Shown: in pieces, positions 59,978-64,000 of the stretch
Layout of the letters: each line of letters starts with the position of its first letter
How positions within the stretch are numbered: the first letter of the stretch is position 1
NCBI RefSeq assembly: GCF_023701745.1
Contig: NZ_JAJOZB010000001.1
Coordinates: forward strand, 1,742,501-1,806,500
Reading direction: 5' to 3'
Length of the DNA stretch: 64,000 bases
Source of the DNA: Streptomyces sp. RKAG293
Lineage (GTDB): Bacteria; Actinomycetota; Actinomycetes; Streptomycetales; Streptomycetaceae
Program-made: the position numbers and the translations under genes
The notes under the pieces: generated by a model
Told to the model about the DNA's origin: nothing
The model's database searches: none
Seen by the model: only the letters and a program-made list of their open reading frames with translations

Positions 59978-60217
59978 TCAGGTGAGGTCGAACTCGCCGT
60001 CACGCGCGCCGAGTACGAAGGCGCGCCATTCGGCGGGTGTGAAGATCAGCGACGGCCCGTCCGGGCTCCGCCCGTCCCGCATCGCGATGTAGCCCTCGAT
60101 AAAGGCGATCTGGACGTCGCCCGTGCCCTGACTGCTGGACTGCCAGTCCGCGCTCGCAAGATCCAGCTGCGGCTTCTTACCGTTGGTCAACGGCTGTCCG
60201 ATGGTGCTCTCGGCCAC
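59978..60217 (-). CDS. DUF397 protein (orphan)
   Basis: A 79-residue DUF397 protein. ASADWQSSS, VQIAFIEGYIAMRDGRSPDG, FTPAEWRAFVLGARDGEFD is the standard order. In Streptomyces most DUF397 genes sit next to an XRE-family helix-turn-helix regulator with which they act; none is adjacent here. The GTG has GGAGGAG 6 bases upstream. Confidence 0.9.
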   Translation of the reverse strand: MAESTIGQPLTNGKKPQLDLASADWQSSSQGTGDVQIAFIEGYIAMRDGRSPDGPSLIFTPAEWRAFVLGARDGEFDLT

Positions 60218-60315
60218 GTCCGCTCTCCTCCCACGTCGTCATCCGCGACCCAGCCTAGCCACCGGGCCCATCGCCCGACAGGCAATGGGACAAGCTGCCC
60301 GGATACACCGCCCGA

Positions 60316-61482
60316 TCAGGTGGTGGGCCGGTCGGCGCCGACGAGCCACATCGAGAAGAACTGCGCGCCACCGCCGTACGCGTGGCCCAGCGCCCGGCGG
60401 GCCCCTTCCACCTGGTGCTCACCGGCCTGGCCGCGTACCTGCAGCGCCGCCTCGGCGAACCGGATCATGCCGGACGCGCCGATCGGGTTGGTGGACAGCA
60501 CCCCGCCCGACGGGTTGACGGGCAGATCGCCGTCGAGTTCGGTGACGCCCGCCTCGGTGAGCTTCCAGCCCTCCCCCTCGGCGGCGAACCCGAGGTTCTC
60601 CAGCCACATCGGCTCGTACCAGGAGAACGGCACGTACATCTCGACCGCGTCGATCTCCCGGCGCGGATCGGTGATCCCGGCCTGCCGGTACACGTCGGCG
60701 GCGCAGTCCTTGCCGGCCTGCGGGCTGACGTAGTCCTTGCCCGCGAACATCGTCGGCTCGCTGCGCATGGCGCCGCCGTGCAGCCAGGCGGGCGGGCGCG
60801 GCGTACGGGCCGCGCCCTCGGTGTCGGTGAGCACCATCGCGACCGCGCCGTCGGAGGACGGGCAGGTCTCGGAGTAGCGGATCGGGTCCCACAGCATGGG
60901 GGCGGCCCGCACCTTCTCCAGCGTGATGTCCTTCTCGTGCAGGTGGGCGTAGGGGTTCTTCAGGGCGTTGCGGCGGTCCTTGAACGCGACGAGGGAGCCG
61001 ATGTGGTCGGGCGCCCCGGTGCGGCGCATGTAGGCGCGTACGTGCGGGGCGAAGAAGCCGCCGGCGCCGGCGAGCAGCGGCTGCTGGAACGGGATGGGCA
61101 GCGAGAGCCCCCACATGGCGTTGGACTCGGACTGCTTCTCGAACGCGACGGTCAGTACGGTGCGGTGGACGCGGGCCGCGACCAGGTTCGAGGCGACCAG
61201 CGCGGTCGAGCCGCCGACCGAGCCCGCGGTGTGCACCCGCAGCATCGGTTTGCCGACCGCTCCGAGGGCGTCCGCCAGGTACAGCTCCGGCATCATCACG
61301 CCCTCGAAGAAGTCCGGGGCCTTGCCGATGACGACCGCGTCGATGTCGGCGAAGGTGAGTTCGGCGTCGGCGAGCGCCCGCAGGGCCGCCTCGCGCAGCA
61401 GCCCCGCGATCGACACGTCGTGCCGGGCCGCGACGTGCTTGGTCTGGCCGATGCCGACGACGGCCACGGGTGCCTTGCTCAT
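60316..61482 (-). CDS. Thiolase-fold protein lacking thiolase Cys/His (Ltp2/aldolase-like)
   Basis: A 388-residue thiolase-superfamily protein (MSKAPVAVVGIGQTKH at the start). Where thiolases have CASG it reads HTAGSVGGST, and where they have GHPxGATG it reads TNPIGASGM, so both the nucleophilic Cys and the general-base His are gone. It therefore cannot do normal thiolysis. Steroid side-chain retro-aldolases of the Ltp2 type are thiolase-fold enzymes without that Cys that work with DUF35 proteins, and both features occur here. The start overlaps the preceding gene stop by 4 bases (ATGA). It is the last gene of the operon. Confidence 0.82.
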   Translation of the reverse strand: MSKAPVAVVGIGQTKHVAARHDVSIAGLLREAALRALADAELTFADIDAVVIGKAPDFFEGVMMPELYLADALGAVGKPMLRVHTAGSVGGSTALVASNLVAARVHRTVLTVAFEKQSESNAMWGLSLPIPFQQPLLAGAGGFFAPHVRAYMRRTGAPDHIGSLVAFKDRRNALKNPYAHLHEKDITLEKVRAAPMLWDPIRYSETCPSSDGAVAMVLTDTEGAARTPRPPAWLHGGAMRSEPTMFAGKDYVSPQAGKDCAADVYRQAGITDPRREIDAVEMYVPFSWYEPMWLENLGFAAEGEGWKLTEAGVTELDGDLPVNPSGGVLSTNPIGASGMIRFAEAALQVRGQAGEHQVEGARRALGHAYGGGAQFFSMWLVGADRPTT

Positions 61483-62525
61483 TTCACATCCCCTTCCAGG
61501 ACGGCGACCAGGTTCTGCTGCAGGCAGGGACCGGAGGTCGCGTGGGCCACGGCGCGGTCGGAGTCGCCGCGGTGGATGCGGGCGGCCGCCTCGCCCAGCC
61601 GGATCAGGCCGGCGGCCATCATGGGGTTGGCGGCGAGCGGACCGCCGGACGGGTTGACGGTCACCTCGTCGCCCAGCCGCAGCGCCCTGCGCAGGACGAC
61701 CTCCTGGGAGGTGAACGGCGCGTGCAGTTCCGCGGTGTCGACCGGCGCGTCGAAGAGCCCGGCCCGTTCGGCCGCGAGCCGGGTGGACGGCGAGTCGGTG
61801 AGGTCGCGGACCCCGAGGCTGTGCGCCTCGATCCGGTGGTCCAGGCCGCGGATCCACGCGGGCCTGGCGCAGAGCCGGCGGGCGGTGTCCCCGGCGGCCA
61901 GCACGATCGCGGCGGCGCCGTCGCCGACCGGCGGGCAGTCCTGGCGGCGCAGCGGCTGCACGACGTACTCCCCGCCGTCACGGACGGACGTGAGCTGCGC
62001 GTACGGGTTGTCCCGCGCGGCGGCGCGGCTGCGGGCGGCGACCCCGGCGAGTTCGGGTTCGCTGGTGTGCCCCGCGTCGATGAGGGCCCGCGCCTGGAGC
62101 GCGGCGAGCGCGACCGGGTCGGGCCACAGCGGCGCGACGTAGTACGGGTCGAGCTGGCGGGTCAGGACCTCTCGGACGTCGCCGGGCGAGGACTTGCCGT
62201 AGGAGTACACCAGCGCGGTGTCGGCCTCACCGGTGAGGATCTTCACCCAGGCCTCGTAGAGCGCCCAGGCGCCGTCCATCTCGACATGCGATTCGGAGAT
62301 CGGCGGCCAGGCGCCGACCCCGTCCAGGGCCATCGTGAAGGAGAAGGCCCGGCCGGCGAGGTAGTCCGACGACCCGGAGCAGGTGAAGCCGATGTCGCTG
62401 GCCTTCAACTCGACCTGGTCGAGCGCCTCGTGCAGCACGGGCATGAGCAGTTCGACCTCGGAGACCTCGGCCGTGCTGCGGGCGTGCTTGCTCTGGGCGA
62501 ACGCCACGATCGCGACGTCCCGCAT
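61479..62525 (-). CDS. Second thiolase-fold protein lacking thiolase Cys/His
   Basis: A 348-residue, shorter thiolase-fold protein (MRDVAIVAFAQSKH). At the Cys site it reads SHVEMDGAWAL and at the His site AANPMMAAGL, so the catalytic pair is missing here too. Two divergent, catalytically altered thiolase-fold proteins encoded together suggest a hetero-oligomer. The start follows the TAG stop of the DUF35 gene directly, with no gap, and its stop overlaps the next start. Confidence 0.82.
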   Translation of the reverse strand: MRDVAIVAFAQSKHARSTAEVSEVELLMPVLHEALDQVELKASDIGFTCSGSSDYLAGRAFSFTMALDGVGAWPPISESHVEMDGAWALYEAWVKILTGEADTALVYSYGKSSPGDVREVLTRQLDPYYVAPLWPDPVALAALQARALIDAGHTSEPELAGVAARSRAAARDNPYAQLTSVRDGGEYVVQPLRRQDCPPVGDGAAAIVLAAGDTARRLCARPAWIRGLDHRIEAHSLGVRDLTDSPSTRLAAERAGLFDAPVDTAELHAPFTSQEVVLRRALRLGDEVTVNPSGGPLAANPMMAAGLIRLGEAAARIHRGDSDRAVAHATSGPCLQQNLVAVLEGDVK

Positions 62526-63476
62526 CTAGACCATCTCCTTGTACGTGTCGTAGTCGGCGTCGGGCTCTCCGGTCGGCCGGTAGTGGTCGGGGAAGCCGCC
62601 GTCCTCGCTCCACACGGGTTCGACGCGCATGCCCATCCGCACCTGGTCGTAGGGAAGGCCGCCGATGCGCCCGTGCAGGGCGAGGTCGGCGCCGTCCAGG
62701 GCGATGTGCGCGTAGACGTACGGCACTTCGATGTCGAGGCCACGGGCCTTGATGTTGACGATGCAGAAGGTGGTGATGGTGCCGCCGGGCCCCACCTCCA
62801 CCTGTTCCTCGGTGGCGACGCCGCAGGTGGGGCAGGCGCCCCGGGGCGGGATGTAGACCTTGCGGCAGGACGGGCAGCGTTCGCCGATCATCTTGCGGTC
62901 GGCGAGCGCGGCGAGGTAGCGGGTCTGGGCCCGGCCGGGGCTGTAGACGTAGTCGAGGCGGGCGGGGGCGACGATGCCGGTCACCGGATCGGTGAACTCG
63001 CCGGTGTGCGCGGTGGCCGCGCGGTCCCGCTGCCCGGTCCCGTCGTCCGGTTCGAAGCAGGCGATGTCGGTGATCGCGCCGATCCGCTCGGCGGCCCAGC
63101 GGATCCGTACCCGCATTCCGGTGCTGACGGCGTCGGGGCCGGCCGCGTCCAGTGCGTGCAGCATCGCGGTATCGGCGCCGTCGAGCCGGACCAGGACCCA
63201 GGCGAAGGGCGTGGAGAGCGGCTGGTTGCGCCCGGGGTCGGGGTTCCAGGCCCAGGTGGTGACGGTGCCGGTGGCGCCGACCTCCACGAGTTCCCGCAGC
63301 TCCGCGGAGGTGACGGGGTCGTATTCGACGGGCGGTACGAGCACCCGGTCGTCGCCGGTGCGCACACCCAGCACGGTGCGCTCGCGCAGGCCGGTGAGGA
63401 ACGCGCTCTGGACGGGGCCGAGCGAGCGGGTGAACGGGAACTCGACGACCAGTGGTGCGCTGAGGACTTCGGTCAT
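62526..63476 (-). CDS. Tandem DUF35 protein with two OB-folds
   Basis: A 316-residue protein. The first half (about residues 60-150) is an OB-fold without a zinc ribbon. The second half (about 190-300) has a rubredoxin-like zinc ribbon (CPSCRK and CPTCG) and a second OB-fold. Standard DUF35 proteins have one copy and about 130 residues. One double-headed DUF35 with two thiolase-fold genes directly behind it suggests that each OB-fold docks on one enzyme. AAGGAGAG lies about 12 bases before the ATG. Confidence 0.82.
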   Translation of the reverse strand: MTEVLSAPLVVEFPFTRSLGPVQSAFLTGLRERTVLGVRTGDDRVLVPPVEYDPVTSAELRELVEVGATGTVTTWAWNPDPGRNQPLSTPFAWVLVRLDGADTAMLHALDAAGPDAVSTGMRVRIRWAAERIGAITDIACFEPDDGTGQRDRAATAHTGEFTDPVTGIVAPARLDYVYSPGRAQTRYLAALADRKMIGERCPSCRKVYIPPRGACPTCGVATEEQVEVGPGGTITTFCIVNIKARGLDIEVPYVYAHIALDGADLALHGRIGGLPYDQVRMGMRVEPVWSEDGGFPDHYRPTGEPDADYDTYKEMV

Positions 63477-63505
63477 GGGGGGCTTCTCTCCTTGGGTCCC
63501 TCGGG

Positions 63506-64000
63506 TCAGGCGCGCTTGAAGACCGCGGGGCGCTTCTCGGCGAAGGCCCGGGGACCTTCCTTCGCGTCGGCGGTGGCGAAGATCGGCCAGCCCCGCTCCA
63601 GTTCGTGCCGGAGTCCCTCCGTCTCGGTCATCTCCGCGGTGTCGTACACGGACGCCTTGACCGCCTCGACGGCCAGCGGCCCGTTGGCGTTGATCTGGTC
63701 CGCGATCTCCAGGGCCCGCTCCAGCGCCGTGCCGTCGGGCACGACATGGCCGATCAGGCCGATGTCCTTCGCCTCCGCCGCGGAGTAGGGGCGGCCGGTG
63801 AGCAGCATCTCCAGGGCGTGGGTGCGGGGGATCTGGCGGGGCAGCCGCACGGTGGAGCCGCCGATCGGGAAGAGCGCGCGCCGGACCTCGAAGAGCCCGA
63901 GGGTGGCGCTCTCCCCGGCGACGCGGATGTCGGTGCCCTGCAGGATCTCGGTGCCGCCGGCCACGCAGTACCCCTCCACGGCGGCGATCACCGGTTTGCG
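63506..64000 (-). CDS. Enoyl-CoA hydratase/isomerase family protein (N-terminus beyond window)
   Basis: The C-terminal 164 residues of a crotonase-fold enzyme. [18 protein letters not shown] is the family segment that forms the oxyanion hole and part of the CoA site, followed by [21 protein letters not shown]. The usual second catalytic Glu position falls in FEVRRALFP. It hydrates or isomerises an enoyl-CoA. It lies 29 bases upstream of the DUF35 gene on the same strand, so it probably heads or continues the same catabolic operon. The start is outside the window. Confidence 0.9.
   Translation of the reverse strand, partial: RKPVIAAVEGYCVAGGTEILQGTDIRVAGESATLGLFEVRRALFPIGGSTVRLPRQIPRTHALEMLLTGRPYSAAEAKDIGLIGHVVPDGTALERALEIADQINANGPLAVEAVKASVYDTAEMTETEGLRHELERGWPIFATADAKEGPRAFAEKRPAVFKRA

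Noticed and set aside
1..64000. tRNA, rRNA, riboswitch or prophage genes
   Set aside because: I saw no cloverleaf with a T-arm consensus, no rRNA stretch, no convincing riboswitch core and no phage structural genes. This was reading by eye, so a covariance-model search could still find small RNAs.

Overview
The window is very GC-rich actinobacterial DNA, almost certainly from Streptomyces or a close relative such as Kitasatospora. The evidence is a complete four-gene conservon (CvnA-B-C-D), an NsdA/NsdB-type TPR regulator, tandem LuxR-type LAL regulators, a bacterial class I terpene synthase, a CBM2-FnIII-GH18 chitinase, a DUF397 protein, mycothiol-type enzyme remnants, and a single rare TTA leucine codon in a SpoIIE-type phosphatase gene. 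I saw no rRNA or tRNA gene, CRISPR array, replication origin or intact insertion sequence.

Layout. 1-1906: sugar phosphotransferase genes (end of crr, then ptsI). 1923-5640: a MocR-type regulator divergent from an MFS exporter and a hypothetical gene. 5670-11969: a secreted chitinase, acetoacetyl-CoA synthetase and a GH31 glycosidase. 12004-14716: a Nudix enzyme, a secreted VanX-like dipeptidase and a frameshifted PurA-like gene. 14909-17926: a compact cluster of VWA protein, J-domain/pseudokinase and NrtR-like regulator. 18002-22574: a DUF962 protein, a DUF35-thiolase pair behind a perfect operator-like dyad, and glpF-glpK. 22571-22736: a MITE-like element that abuts glpK and supplies its stop codon. 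22747-26668: the conservon. 27449-34816: a three-gene MukBEF/Wadjet-like (JetA-JetB-JetC) operon without a JetD nuclease. 34918-37210: pxpABC (5-oxoprolinase). 37207-40506: an SGNH hydrolase and two GT4 glycosyltransferases. 40664-49830: a HEAT-repeat protein, the TTA-containing PAS-SpoIIE phosphatase, the NsdA-like regulator, an APH-fold protein, a secreted amidase that starts at TTG, and a hypothetical gene. 49908-57177: two tandem LAL regulators, the second with an in-frame nonsense codon, next to a sesquiterpene-synthase-like gene. 57290-60217: a Tat-exported phospholipase C, a truncated mycothiol-isomerase remnant and an orphan DUF397 gene. 60316-64000: a lipid or steroid catabolic operon with two thiolase-fold proteins that both lack the thiolase Cys/His pair, a double-OB DUF35 protein and a crotonase.

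The best candidates for new biology are the JetABC-like operon without its nuclease, the VWA/J-domain-pseudokinase/NrtR cluster, and the Cys-less thiolase pair with a tandem DUF35 partner. Three genes look damaged: the PurA-like gene (loss of one base in a C/G run), the second LAL gene (TAA at codon 21) and the maleylpyruvate-isomerase remnant. If the assembly is right these are recent lesions. Intergenic dyads at 4289, 9543, 17886, 18441 and 42278 are specific, testable operator candidates.
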